A stretch of 64,000 bases of DNA from Rana temporaria (lineage: Eukaryota > Chordata > Amphibia > Anura > Ranidae). Shown one piece after another: positions 43,188 through 52,690 of this stretch. Positions within the stretch are counted from its first letter, which is position 1, and each line of letters starts with the position of its first letter. The stretch is from positions 17,247,252 through 17,311,251 of the forward strand of contig NC_053490.1 of the NCBI RefSeq assembly GCF_905171775.1, given 5' to 3'. Under the pieces are notes generated by a model. It was not told where the DNA came from and did no database searches. It saw only the letters and a program-made list of their open reading frames with translations. The position numbers were made by a program, and so were the translations under genes.

Positions 43188-43327
43188 CGTATTGGGGTGA
43201 ATCTGGGTCAGATACTCTCCCAACCAGATCCTGTAACTTCTCCACATTCTGCTGCTTTAGGGCAAAGGTCAGAATCACCGATTCATCACCCGAGAGGCGA
43301 TCAGTCTGCGTCCAGCCATCAGGGGCC
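43188..43327 (-). CDS. tpp1: tpp1 exon 3 (propeptide)
   Basis: This 140-nt exon encodes APDGWTQTDRLSGDE, then LTFALKQQNVEKLQ and SDPDSPQYG. The pattern (T/S)LTFAL(K/R)QQN ... SDPxSPQYG is the hallmark of the pro-kumamolisin activation domain that keeps S53 peptidases inactive until acid autoprocessing in the lysosome. The acceptor is TTCTGTTGCAG and the donor is G/GTGAGTC, both good. The entry phase (2) matches exon 2 and the exit phase (1) matches exon 4. The exon sits only 42 bp from the edge of a foldback MITE (42620-43145), which leaves little conserved intron downstream of the donor. Confidence 0.95.
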
Positions 43328-43627
43328 CTGCAACAGAAAAACGAATTCAATAAATAGAGAGCAAAGATTTCCTATTAAATCTCCAAATACAGAAAGTGAA
43401 GATCAATCTCCCCAACTGGACAATTGGGTTCAATTGTTAACTCAATTCCCAGGAATCTGGGGATAAGAGAAAGAGGATCTATCCACTGAAACAAATGATC
43501 CACAATTATAAAATACCATAATAAAACTCGTCGCCTTAAAAATGAGAAAGAACTAAAGGCAATCAACGTGAACAGGAGGGCAAACTTCAAACCTAAATTA
43601 AATATGATGCAAAATGAAGGAAAACGT

Positions 43628-43853
43628 TCTGGACAGCCGCACTCCAAAAATAAATTGCTTTTATTTTAAAATAAAAAAAACACACAAAAAGCATGCCACA
43701 GCAGACGGGGTAAAAACTGACGCGTTTCACACCAAACTTTAGTGCTTATTCATAGCCAAAATCGAAATTAAATATGGATGGGAATACACAGCTGTCCTTG
43801 AAGTTTCTTGGATATTCCCCACATCTTCCAGGACAGCATATGTGAAAAAAAAA
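43628..43853. repeat. Dispersed repeat, GGACAGCCGCACTCC family
   Basis: GGACAGCCGCACTCC at 43631, then GACGCGTTTCACACC and TGCTTATTCATAGCC. This is the single-arm form of the palindrome at 5311-5575. Probably a short interspersed repeat. Confidence 0.6.
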
Positions 43854-44083
43854 GAGATTTTTAATACAGCTTACCTGTAAAATCTTTTTCTTGGAGTACA
43901 TCACGGGACACAGAGCGGCATTCATTACTATATGGGTTATATGGAGTACCTTCAGGTGTAGACACTGGCAATCTCAAACAGGAAATGCCCCTCCCTATAT
44001 AACCCCCTCCCATAGGAGGAGTACCTCAGTTTTGTAGCAAGCAGTATGCCTCCCAAAATGGTCCTCAAAAAAGAGGGGTGGGA

Positions 44084-44199
44084 GCTCTGTGTCCCGTGAT
44101 GTACTCCAAGAAAAAGATTTTACAGGTAAGCTGTATTAAAAATCTCTTTTTCTTTATCGTACATCACGGGACACAGAGCGGCATTCATTACTATATGGG
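44084..44199. repeat. DIRS internal complementary region, copy 2
   Basis: 44084-44146 is the reverse complement of the left tip 43854-43916 and 44147-44199 that of the right terminus, joined as in copy 1. Confidence 0.95.
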
Positions 44200-44361
44200 A
44201 TGTCCCAAAGCAATGCTTACAATGAGGGGAGGGAGAACATCTCCAAGACAAAAGGATTTAATTTAGAGATATACTCAAATCATAATAAATCCAACTTAGT
44301 TGAGAAAAATAAAATTTTTTAATTTAACTCGAACAAGAGGAGCCCCCGGAATCCGAGGGTC

Positions 44362-47214
44362 TCAAACTGCAGCCTGCAGCACTGCCTGCCCGAAGGCAGT
44401 ATCAGTATTCCTTCTTACGTCCAACTTGTAGAATTTTGTAAACGTGTGGACAGAAGACCAGGTTGCCGCCTTGCAAACTTGAGCCATAGAGATCTGGTGG
44501 TGTGCTGCCCAGGAGGCGCCCATGGCTCTAGTAGAATGAGCCTTTAATGATACTGGAGGAGGCAACCCTTTCAAGCCGTAGGCCTGAGTGATTAATTGCT
44601 TAATCCACCTAGAAATGGTGGACTTTGCAGCTGCCTGCCCCTTCTTGGGCCCATCCGGTAGAATGAACAGCACATCTGTCTTCCGGATCTTCTTTGTAGC
44701 TTTAAGATAGGCCTTCATGGCCCTGACAATATCCAAGGTATGCAGCAACCCTTCCTTTCTGGAAGTAGGTTTAGGGAAGAAGGATGGTAATACCAAATCC
44801 TGGTTCAAATGAAAACTGGATATGACCTTCGGAAGGAAGGAAGGATGAGGGCGGAGAACGACCCTGTCCTTATGAAAAACAAGATATGGTTCCTTACAGG
44901 ATAAGGCTGCCAGCTCCGAAACTCTTCTTGCGGAAACTATGGCAACCAAAAATACTAACTTCCTTGTCAGTAGAACCAAAGGAATATCAGCCAACGGCTC
45001 AAACGGTTGTTTCTGTAAACTTGACAGAACAAGATTTAAATCCCACGGACAAAGCGGGGATTTAACTGGAGGTCTAATACGTAAGACCCCTTGAAGGAAG
45101 GTCTTAACCAGCGAGTGGGTGGCCAGCGGCCGCTGAAACCACACTGACAGAGCAGAAATCTGTCCTTTGATTGTGCTTAATGCCAATCCTTTATCCACTC
45201 CTAGCTGGAGAAAACGTAATACTCTATCGATGGTAAATTTGCGAGAAAGCCATCGCTTGGACTCACACCAGCCTACATAGGCCTTCCAGACCCTGTAATA
45301 AATCACCCTAGAGACCGGTTTCCTGGCTCTGATTAGGGTAGAGATTACTTTCTGAGACAGACCTCTACCCCTGAGAATCAGGGATTCAGCTTCCAGGCCG
45401 TCAAATTTAGATGCCGTAAGGCAGGGTGGAGGATCGGACCTTGCGATAGCAGGTCTGGCCGTAGAGGAAGAGTCCAAGGGTCTCCCACTACCATCCTTAA
45501 GATTAGTGAGTACCATGCCCTTCTGGGCCATGCTGGAGCTACCAGGATGACTGGTATGTGCTCCACCCGGATCCTGCGCAGCAGGCGGGGTAGTAACTGG
45601 AGCGGGGGAAACGCATAAAGAAGTTTGAACTGATGCCAAGGGCAAACCAACGCATCGGTTCCGCAGGCCATCGGATCCCTTGAGCGGGACATGAACCTGT
45701 CTAGTTTCTTGTTGAGTCTCGATGCCATGATATCCACGTCCGGCACTCCCCATCTTTGGCAGAGTGCTTGAAAGACTAGTGGATGCAGAGACCATTCCCC
45801 CGGCCATAGAGTCTGGCGGCTTAAGAAGTCCGCCTGAAAGTTGTCCACTCCTGGAATGAATATTGCCGATATGCAGGGCACATGAGCCTCTGCCCATAGA
45901 AGAATCAAGCTCACCTCTCTCTGAGCGGCTTGACTCCTGGTTCCCCCTTGGTGATTTATGTGTGCCACGGCCGTGGCATTGTCTGATTGAATTCTCACCG
46001 GGAACCCCTGCAATTTTGACGTCCAAGCCCTGAGGGCTAGTCGAGCAGCTCTGAGCTCCAAGATGTTGATGGGCAACTGCTTCTCTGGCTTTGCCCAAGT
46101 ACCTTGGCGAGTGCAACCATCCAAAATTGCTCCCCAGCCCGTCAGGCTGGAGTCTGTGGTCACTATCTTCCAAGCCACTGGGCTGAAAGACCTCCCCTTC
46201 AGTAGATTCTGAGGGTCTAACCACCAACACAGACTTTGTCGGACTCTTGATGAGAGCGGCAACGGGATATCCAAGGCCTGTGGCCTTCTGCTCCATGCTG
46301 ACAGGATGGCTGCCTGTAGGATGCGAGTGTGGCTCTGGGCGTATGGTACCGCCTCGAATGTGGCCACCATCTTGCCTAGTAACCTCATACATAGGCGAAT
46401 AGTCGGTTCTTTCTTGCTTAGAACCAGTAGGATTAATTCCTTGATGGCTTTTACCTTCCTCAGAGGTAGGAACACTCCTTGTTGTTCTGTGTCTAATCTC
46501 ATGCCGAGATATTCCAACTGCTTTGTGGGCTGGAAAGCTGACTTTTCTCGATTTAGGACCCAGCCGAACCTCTCGAGGTATTGGACCGTGAGGGCCACTG
46601 CTCGCTCCAAGCCGGGAGACGAGTGATCTATGACTAGGAGGTCGTCCAGGTATGCTAGGATCGTGACCCCTTGGATCCTTAGTTTGGCTAGGATTGGAGC
46701 TAGGACCTTCGTGAACACCCGGGGGGCCGTAGCCAACCCGAAGGGAAGCGCCACGAATTGGAAGTGACGCAAAGCCACCATGAAGCGTAGATATCTTTGA
46801 TGTGGCTGATAAATTGGAACATGAAGGTAGGCATCCTTTATGTCTATGGACGCCATGAAGTCGTCCTTCTGGAGTGTGGCAGCTGCTGACCGCACGGATT
46901 CCATCCGAAATGAGCGGATCTTTAGATATGCATTTACCATCTTTAGGTCCAAAATTGGCCTGACATCTCCATTGGATTTTGGGATGATGAATAGGTTGGA
47001 GTAGAAACCCAGCCCCTGTTCCAGGACTGGTACCTCTACTATTACTTCCTGGGAAAGTAGATGATCTAATGCCGATCTTAATGCGGCTCCCTTTTCCGGA
47101 TCGTTTGGAATCCTCGACTTCTGGAAATGAGGAGGAGGAAACCTTAGGAAATCTAATTTGTAGCCTGTGGCCACGGAAGACCGTACCCACTCGTCGGGAA
47201 TGCTGGCTTCCCAA
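44362..47214 (-). CDS. DIRS tyrosine recombinase ORF, copy 2
   Basis: A 950-codon open frame beginning at TTG. The last 330 residues are the tyrosine recombinase with the same Arg, HxxR and Tyr motifs as copy 1 (SARRVSELAAL, HSTRAMGASW, KFYKLDVRR). The extra 29 codons relative to copy 1 lie in the overlapping part and carry in this frame the shadow of the RT segment missing there. An ATG here occurs earlier than in copy 1 because of that segment (MYEVTRQDGGHIRGG). Catalytic residues are all present. Confidence 0.88.
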   Translation of the reverse strand: MGSQHSRRVGTVFRGHRLQIRFPKVSSSSFPEVEDSKRSGKGSRIKIGIRSSTFPGSNSRGTSPGTGAGFLLQPIHHPKIQWRCQANFGPKDGKCISKDPLISDGIRAVSSCHTPEGRLHGVHRHKGCLPSCSNLSATSKISTLHGGFASLPIRGASLRVGYGPPGVHEGPSSNPSQTKDPRGHDPSIPGRPPSHRSLVSRLGASSGPHGPIPREVRLGPKSRKVSFPAHKAVGISRHEIRHRTTRSVPTSEEGKSHQGINPTGSKQERTDYSPMYEVTRQDGGHIRGGTIRPEPHSHPTGSHPVSMEQKATGLGYPVAALIKSPTKSVLVVRPSESTEGEVFQPSGLEDSDHRLQPDGLGSNFGWLHSPRYLGKAREAVAHQHLGAQSCSTSPQGLDVKIAGVPGENSIRQCHGRGTHKSPRGNQESSRSERGELDSSMGRGSCALHIGNIHSRSGQLSGGLLKPPDSMAGGMVSASTSLSSTLPKMGSAGRGYHGIETQQETRQVHVPLKGSDGLRNRCVGLPLASVQTSLCVSPAPVTTPPAAQDPGGAHTSHPGSSSMAQKGMVLTNLKDGSGRPLDSSSTARPAIARSDPPPCLTASKFDGLEAESLILRGRGLSQKVISTLIRARKPVSRVIYYRVWKAYVGWCESKRWLSRKFTIDRVLRFLQLGVDKGLALSTIKGQISALSVWFQRPLATHSLVKTFLQGVLRIRPPVKSPLCPWDLNLVLSSLQKQPFEPLADIPLVLLTRKLVFLVAIVSARRVSELAALSCKEPYLVFHKDRVVLRPHPSFLPKVISSFHLNQDLVLPSFFPKPTSRKEGLLHTLDIVRAMKAYLKATKKIRKTDVLFILPDGPKKGQAAAKSTISRWIKQLITQAYGLKGLPPPVSLKAHSTRAMGASWAAHHQISMAQVCKAATWSSVHTFTKFYKLDVRRNTDTAFGQAVLQAAV

Positions 47215-47402
47215 ATCTCTGAAAAGAGTCGCAGCCTTCCCCCCACCTTCGTGGGTGGGGGCGCCCCTTCATAAGGTTGGCTTGGGGGCTGGTTTTGCTG
47301 GTTTGCGAAACCACTGCCTTTTGCCTCTAACAGCCTGTCCTTGTGATCTGCTGTTGAAGCCGAAGTTTGCTTTTGCAGAAGGCCGTCGATACTGCTTGGC
47401 AT
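45378..47402 (-). CDS. DIRS RT / RNase H ORF, copy 2 (full length)
   Basis: 674 residues from an ATG. Reverse transcriptase: D187 in SIDIKDAYLHV, YLDD at 251-254. The connection block LLGKMVATFEAVPYAQSH (341-358) is retained. RNase H: D417 (TTDSSLTGWGA), E449 (INILELRAAR), D474 (QSDNATAVAHI) and the GVDNFQADFLSR end (about 518-529). A methyltransferase-like C-terminal region runs from about 555 to 640 (CPWHQFKLLYAFPP, VAPAWPRRAWY). No lesion is visible, so this enzyme could be active. It copies the element's RNA into DNA and removes the RNA strand. Confidence 0.95.
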   Translation of the reverse strand: MPSSIDGLLQKQTSASTADHKDRLLEAKGSGFANQQNQPPSQPYEGAPPPTKVGGRLRLFSEIWEASIPDEWVRSSVATGYKLDFLRFPPPHFQKSRIPNDPEKGAALRSALDHLLSQEVIVEVPVLEQGLGFYSNLFIIPKSNGDVRPILDLKMVNAYLKIRSFRMESVRSAAATLQKDDFMASIDIKDAYLHVPIYQPHQRYLRFMVALRHFQFVALPFGLATAPRVFTKVLAPILAKLRIQGVTILAYLDDLLVIDHSSPGLERAVALTVQYLERFGWVLNREKSAFQPTKQLEYLGMRLDTEQQGVFLPLRKVKAIKELILLVLSKKEPTIRLCMRLLGKMVATFEAVPYAQSHTRILQAAILSAWSRRPQALDIPLPLSSRVRQSLCWWLDPQNLLKGRSFSPVAWKIVTTDSSLTGWGAILDGCTRQGTWAKPEKQLPINILELRAARLALRAWTSKLQGFPVRIQSDNATAVAHINHQGGTRSQAAQREVSLILLWAEAHVPCISAIFIPGVDNFQADFLSRQTLWPGEWSLHPLVFQALCQRWGVPDVDIMASRLNKKLDRFMSRSRDPMACGTDALVCPWHQFKLLYAFPPLQLLPRLLRRIRVEHIPVILVAPAWPRRAWYSLILRMVVGDPWTLPLRPDLLSQGPILHPALRHLNLTAWKLNP

Positions 47403-48522
47403 TAGAGGGCCCCTGCCCAGGGGAATACTGTCGTTTAAACGCAGGTCCCTGAACCTTCTTCTTAGTTGGCAAGAGAGTACTCTTGCCGTTTGAAATGGTC
47501 TGAATGTATTTATCTAGGTCTTCTCCGAAGAGTCGTCCTCCATGGAAGGGGAACCCTACCAGGAGCTTCTTGCATGGGGGCTCAGCCTCCCAGCTTTTTA
47601 ACCATAAGAGTCTTCTCATATGGATAAGGGATAACGATAAACGTGACGCTTGCTGGATAGAATCCTTGATTGCGTCTACCGTAAAACATATGGCCTTAGG
47701 GACATCCGAAAATTTTTCTGCCTGCTGGGCCGGAATAAGTTTAAGCATCTGCTTAAATTGATCCGATAATGCTTGAGCGACCCCAATCGCAGCCACAGCT
47801 GGCTGTACTACTGCCCCTGCAGTAGTGAAGGAGTTCTTAAGTAGTGCTTCCAAGCGCTTATCAACTGGATCCTTGAACACCTGTATGTTTTCTACAGGGC
47901 ATGTTAACGATCTGTTAACACATGAGATGGCTGCGTCCACTGCAGGAGTAGCCCATCTTTTGGAAAAATTTTCTTCCATAGGATATAGGACAGAGAACCT
48001 TTTAGGTGGTAAGAAGATCTTATCTGGCTTGTTCCAATCTTGGAACAAAATTCCCTCTAATAGAGGATGGATCGGAAACACAGCATTGCTTTGAGGCGCC
48101 CTCAGTGAGCCCAAAGCTGAAACCGTCGATACCTGGAGATCTGGTACTGGCAAGTTGAATGTCCTATGGACCAAGTCCGACAATCCTTGAATCCACCAGC
48201 TCTCCCTCAGGGAGACTGCCCCAGACTCCTCTGTATCCGGGTCTTCGATCCCTGAACCTACTTGGTCCGTGTCCAAGAGGTCGTCCAATTCCCCTGAGGA
48301 AAGGACCTCCTCTTCTGAGGGTCCGCGCTCGGGCGACGGAGATCTATTCCGCTTACTGCCCCGCATAGCTGCGGATATCATTTTTCCCATGCTTTTCTGC
48401 ATCTCTTTTAAAGAGGTGAGTAATACCTCCTCCGTGACCATCTTAGGGTTGGACTGACCCGCGTCAGCTCCAGCCCCAGATCCCGATGGCCCCAAGGCTC
48501 CCTGTAGGGAAAACAGCGGCAT
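47269..48522 (-). CDS. DIRS gag-like ORF, copy 2 (N-terminus deleted)
   Basis: The frame equals copy 1's gag-like protein from the internal Met in DKAMPLLSPQ onward (here MPLFSLQGALG), 417 residues. A 64-bp deletion, corresponding to 15669-15732 of copy 1, removed the normal start and the first 22 codons. The next in-frame ATG is at 48522, so a shortened protein is possible. Otherwise the sequence matches copy 1 closely. Confidence 0.82.
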   Translation of the reverse strand: MPLFSLQGALGPSGSGAGADAGQSNPKMVTEEVLLTSLKEMQKSMGKMISAAMRGSKRNRSPSPERGPSEEEVLSSGELDDLLDTDQVGSGIEDPDTEESGAVSLRESWWIQGLSDLVHRTFNLPVPDLQVSTVSALGSLRAPQSNAVFPIHPLLEGILFQDWNKPDKIFLPPKRFSVLYPMEENFSKRWATPAVDAAISCVNRSLTCPVENIQVFKDPVDKRLEALLKNSFTTAGAVVQPAVAAIGVAQALSDQFKQMLKLIPAQQAEKFSDVPKAICFTVDAIKDSIQQASRLSLSLIHMRRLLWLKSWEAEPPCKKLLVGFPFHGGRLFGEDLDKYIQTISNGKSTLLPTKKKVQGPAFKRQYSPGQGPSNAKQYRRPSAKANFGFNSRSQGQAVRGKRQWFRKPAKPAPKPTL

Positions 48523-48534
48523 ACCATGGTACAA

Positions 48535-49847
48535 TACCGAGGTACACCTGCTACTTATTGGTATTTGGAACTATAAAAGTTAATTGTCCAAACACCTGTT
48601 TGGGGGATAAAAAAAATGCTTCCTCTCCCCTAGATGACTTTTTTTTTTTTTTTTTTTTTTTTTTTCGTTTTTGTTTCAAATCCAGGAAAGAAAAAACATT
48701 CTGTCCCCCTGAGTAGTATTGCAAAGAAAAACTATGAGATGGAAAAGAAACAGCCTATTTCTAGGCTTGACAAAACAGTCCTCTGAAGACTGCAATATCC
48801 TTTCTGGCCACTGTGTGTCCTCGGCGCCCCGTGCTGCCGCTCTGGTCTTTCTCCTCAGTTCCAAAGTATTGATGGAACAAACAAGGAAGGGCCGCCCCTT
48901 CCTTTAAGCCACTGACCCGCCCTTCCCCCCCAGCAACCTCAAACAGGAAATGCCCCTCCCGACAGGGGGAGGGGGGGGGGATTTTGGGAGGAAGGGACCT
49001 CTCTGTTCCAGCAAACTGCAGCCTGCAGCCTGGAACCATGAGGAGGTCAGCGTTTTGCCTGCTTGCAGGCTCTGAGGAGGAAGACTGAATGGAGCATCGC
49101 CTGGAGGCCTGCAGGTAAGCAAAGCTCTCTGACACACACATATATTTTTATATAACACAGGCCCCACTCAATGCTTTTCCAACACTACAAGGGAGGTCAC
49201 ATCTTATGGGGAATAATACATAGAGAGCCATCCTATCTTTATGATATGTGACTAGTTTGCCAGATGCAGTGCATAACTTTAGGCATGTCCCCTGTGACCC
49301 CCCAGAAAAAAACCTGCTAAGAACCAAGTTCCGCAAGTTTTCCCCTCACTTACCTGCTCCATGCCGCAGGACTTTGCCAAGCAAGAGGCCCAATCTTCCC
49401 CCATCTCCGTGGGGATGTCTAGACCTTCAGGCCCTGGGTTCCTATGAAGGATCCACTGTCCTGGGCCCATATAGCACCCTGGCAACAGAAAACTTTAGGT
49501 ACCCAAAGGTTTCTAAGTTCTGGGCCCAGGGTCCAGCTCTCTAAAAAGAAAAGCATTATGGGCTATACCCCAAGGGTTTGGGGTCCGGTTACTGACCACT
49601 TTAGCGCTGAGGCTTTTTTGGACAGAACCGGTAGCTCACCTAATCCCAAGGATGCGGAGGCAAGCTAAACCATGACTAACACCTAAGACACTGGCGTAAA
49701 AACTGAGGTACTCCTCCTATGGGAGGGGGTTATATAGGGAGGGGCATTTCCTGTTTGAGATTGCCAGTGTCTACACCTGAAGGTACTCCATATAACCCAT
49801 ATAGTAATGAATGCCGCTCTGTGTCCCGTGATGTACGATAAAGAAAA
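48535..49847 (-). other. DIRS 5' leader and right inverted repeat, copy 2
   Basis: Non-coding leader with a T-run (48639-48665) and the right inverted repeat from about 49697. Confidence 0.8.
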
Positions 49848-50185
49848 GGGAAAAAAATCACCTACTAAAAAGGTGGGACAACAGCTGGTGGAACCTTCCT
49901 GCCGAAAGCCTGGCCATGGCTGGAGAGAAAGTCAACATGATAATGGCAGATGAAGGTTTGAAAGCTTATCCAGGTGACTGTTTTACAGGTGTGTTCTGGT
50001 GGGGCACCACCTTTTTTCACCCAGGAGAAGATCAAAGGCCCAGTGGAATAAGCTTTGGTGCCTTATGGAGGGGTTAGCTGTTGTGCTGGATTTCCAAAAT
50101 GGCTTTTCTGATCTCTCTGGCTTTTTTTGTAGCTTAATCTCCATTCCTTGGACTGAAAAACAATACAAATAGGTAGTATGACTTC
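49848..50185. other. Intron 2 sequence, no feature recognised
   Basis: Unremarkable sequence between DIRS copy 2 and the next hAT; it resumes at 52327 once the hAT is removed. Confidence 0.45.
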
Positions 50186-50619
50186 CTCTAGGGCAGTGTT
50201 TCTCAACATGGGGGTTGGCACCCCCTTGGGGGTCAGATCATGATTTGCCAGGGGGTCACCCAATCCTGGGCTGTTCCCGAAGCCCGCACTGCTCTCCCAG
50301 CCTATTTGCGGCCGTCCTAGCTAGGCTGTTCCTGGACCCTGTGGCAGCCCACTCAGCCACTTCTCAGCTGCCCATTCAGTTCACAGCATGGCTGGGGGGC
50401 AGAGACTAGTGGTCAGCTGACTGGTGAGGAATGTGAAGTGGGAGGGGCTGGAGGAGACCCTATCTCCTGATTTGGACATAGGTGTCACTGCTACGAGTCA
50501 CCACGAAGTCGAAGACACAGTGAAGCTGGAGACACAGTGAGTAACACTATCTGTGATTATAGTTGCCATTAAAAGTCCACACTACAGTTCTCAGATCAGC
50601 AGATGACATTGATCAAGAG

Positions 50620-50950
50620 CAGGGGTCTCCAAACTGTGGCCCTTTGCTAGCTTCTATCCGGCCCTTGGGGCACTATTCCTTCCACTGATGTGGGGCAGTT
50701 TTCCTCCCACTAACACCAACAATGGGGCACTCTTTCTTCCACTGATACCAATTATGGGATACTATTTTTTCTACTACTACTAATTCTACTACTAATAGGG
50801 GCACCACTCCTCCTATTGACCACCAATCCTGAGGCCATATTTATTCTCACTGACGCCGACATTTTCTGCCCCTGCTGGCCACAATCCGGCCCTCCTAAAG
50901 TCTGAAGGACAATAAACTGGCCCTTTGTTTGAAAAGTTTGGAGACCCCTG
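50620..50950. mobile_element. hAT MITE, CAGGGGTCTCCAAACT ends
   Basis: 331 bp, CAGGGGTCTCCAAACT to AGTTTGGAGACCCCTG, with the duplication ATCAAGAG at 50612-50619 and 50951-50958. Non-coding. A broken copy of the same kind of right end (GTTTGGACACCCCTG) is at 59297-59311. Confidence 0.95.
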
Positions 50951-51019
50951 ATCAAGAGCACCTAAGTTGGCTGATCAGCACTCCCCCCAACATTCCCACT
51001 CATCCCCACCAAAGAGTAA

Positions 51020-51208
51020 TGCCGCGTACACACGGCCAGACTTTCCAACAGCAAAAACTCAGTCGGAAAATTCCGATGGAAAAATAGAGAACCCGCCTCT
51101 ATCTAAGTCCGTCAGAAATCCCGACAGAAAAGGTCAGATGGGGCATATCCAACGAAAAGCTCCCATCTGACTTTTTCTGTCGGAGATTCCAACCGTGTGT
51201 ATGCGGCA
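51020..51208. mobile_element. MITE, TGCCGCGTACACACGG ends, TAA duplication
   Basis: 189 bp with perfect inverse termini TGCCGCGTACACACGG and CCGTGTGTATGCGGCA, flanked by TAA (51017-51019 and 51209-51211), consistent with a Harbinger origin. Confidence 0.92.
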
Positions 51209-51424
51209 TAAGAGAAGGAATAAAAATAGAGAATAAATGTAAGGGAGAGAAAAAGAGGGGGAGGAACAAAGAAAAAAAGGAGAGAAAGAATAAGAGAAAG
51301 AACAAGAAAGAAGACTAGAGAGAGGGATGGTGGGAAAAAAAACAAGAAATGAGGATAGAGACAGATAAAAGGTAAAAAAAGGAGAACAAAGAGAAAGAGT
51401 GGTAAATCCTAAAATGTACCATAA
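51209..51424. repeat. Purine-rich tract (GA/AAAG)
   Basis: About 180 bp almost only of A and G on the + strand (AGAGAAAGAACAAGAAAGAA and similar). Low-complexity open frames on the other strand are not genes. Confidence 0.85.
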
Positions 51425-52131
51425 GGCCCAGATTCTCAAAGGGCTTACAACGGCGCAACACCATGTACGCCGTCGTAAGTCCTAATCTGGGCCGTCGTAT
51501 CTATGCGACTGATTCTTAGAATCAGTTACGCATAGATAAGCATTAGATCCGACAGGCGTAAGGCTCTTATGCTGTCGGATCTTAAATGCAAATTTTTTTT
51601 TGGCCGCTAGGTGACGCCTCCGTTGTTTTCCCCGTCGAGTATGCAAATCAGCTAGATACGCGAATTCCTGAACGTACGCGCGGCCGACGCAGTGAAGTTA
51701 CGACGTTTACGTTAGGCTTGTCCCGGCGTAAAGTTGCCCCTGGGTATATGAGGCGCAATCAATGTTAAGTATGGCCGTCGTTCCTGCGTCAAAATTTGTA
51801 AATTTACGTTGTTTGCGTAAGTCGTCCCAAGGACGTCGAAACCAATGACGTCCTTGGGACGTCATTTGGAGCAATGCACCCTGGGATATTCTTCGGACGG
51901 CGCATGCGCAGTACGTTTGGTGCGGGAACGCGCTCAATTTAAATGCTTCACGCCCCCTATCCGGCTAATTTGAATTAGGCGTGCTTGCGCTGGGTGATTT
52001 ACACTACGCCGCAACTTTACAGGCAAGTTCTTTGAGAATAAAGCACTTGCCTGTAAAACTTGCGGCGGCGTAACGTAAATTAGATACGTTACGCCCGCCC
52101 AGTTTTACACGATTCTACGAGAATCTGGGCC
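51425..52131. mobile_element. CpG-rich MITE, GATTC family, copy 4, TAA duplication
   Basis: GGCCCAGATTCTCAAAG to CTACGAGAATCTGGGCC, with the duplication TAA at 51422-51424 and 52132-52134. The clean ends define the family to which the copies at 2398, 3617 and 18417 belong. Non-coding, CpG-dense interior. Confidence 0.9.
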
Positions 52132-52326
52132 TAAGGGGTTTTAATACTGTATGAGTAGAAGGGACTCAGGGAGCTCTAAATGTCCGTGGGGGTTAGGGGC
52201 GCAAATTACTTGTCTTGCTCACAACCCACACAAAGAAAATAATTTTACTGTTAGGGGTCCCCACAACTTGGGAAACTTTATCAAGGGGTCACGGCACTAG
52301 AAAGGTTGAGAACCACTGATCTAGGG

Positions 52327-52690
52327 TTTCGTCATCTGTAGATATTGCATACGAAATCTCTGACAGCCAGACAATGGAATGTCTCTTTTACATTGGCACA
52401 GAAGGAGGTTATTACCACTTCTTCAGTTACATGGAAATATTTTGCAATGTTTGGTAAGAAGGCTAGATCAGGCTTCAAGATTATTTTATTTGACAAAAGC
52501 GAGGCAATAGGGCCGAGACAGAAAGGTCATGCAACTCTCCCATTATTGGATCACCTTTACATAGGCTAGCCCCCCTTCAGTCCCAGTCTCTGTGGATTGG
52601 AGAAATATCTGTAGAGGTCTCGAGTGTGGCTGAGCCCAAAGCACCACCAGAACTACCGAAGGCATAAGCCTAGAACCCTCATGATCTCCA
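52327..52690. other. Intron 2 sequence, no feature recognised
   Basis: Continues the sequence of 49848-50185. One 74-codon frame (52345-52569) has no recognised domain. Confidence 0.45.

Larger units (their letters stand above)
43854..49847 (-). mobile_element. DIRS retrotransposon, copy 2 (complete, 5.99 kb)
   Basis: Same structure, orientation and ends as copy 1 (tips GAGATTTTTAATACAGC and GATAAAGAAAA, internal complementary region 44084-44199). By eye it differs from copy 1 at only a few positions per kb. It keeps the 87 bp lost from copy 1 but lacks 64 bp at the start of gag. Inserted in tpp1 intron 2, in the same orientation as the gene. No target duplication, as usual for DIRS. Confidence 0.96.
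50194..52318. mobile_element. hAT (Charlie-type ends), host of nested elements
   Basis: Begins CAGTGTTTCTCAACATGGGG and ends AAGGTTGAGAACCACTG, the typical hAT-Charlie termini. Flanks CTCTAGGG (50186-50193) and ATCTAGGG (52319-52326) match at 7 of 8 bases. No transposase. It contains three younger insertions: the hAT 50620-50950, the MITE 51020-51208 and the CpG-rich MITE 51425-52131. Confidence 0.92.
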
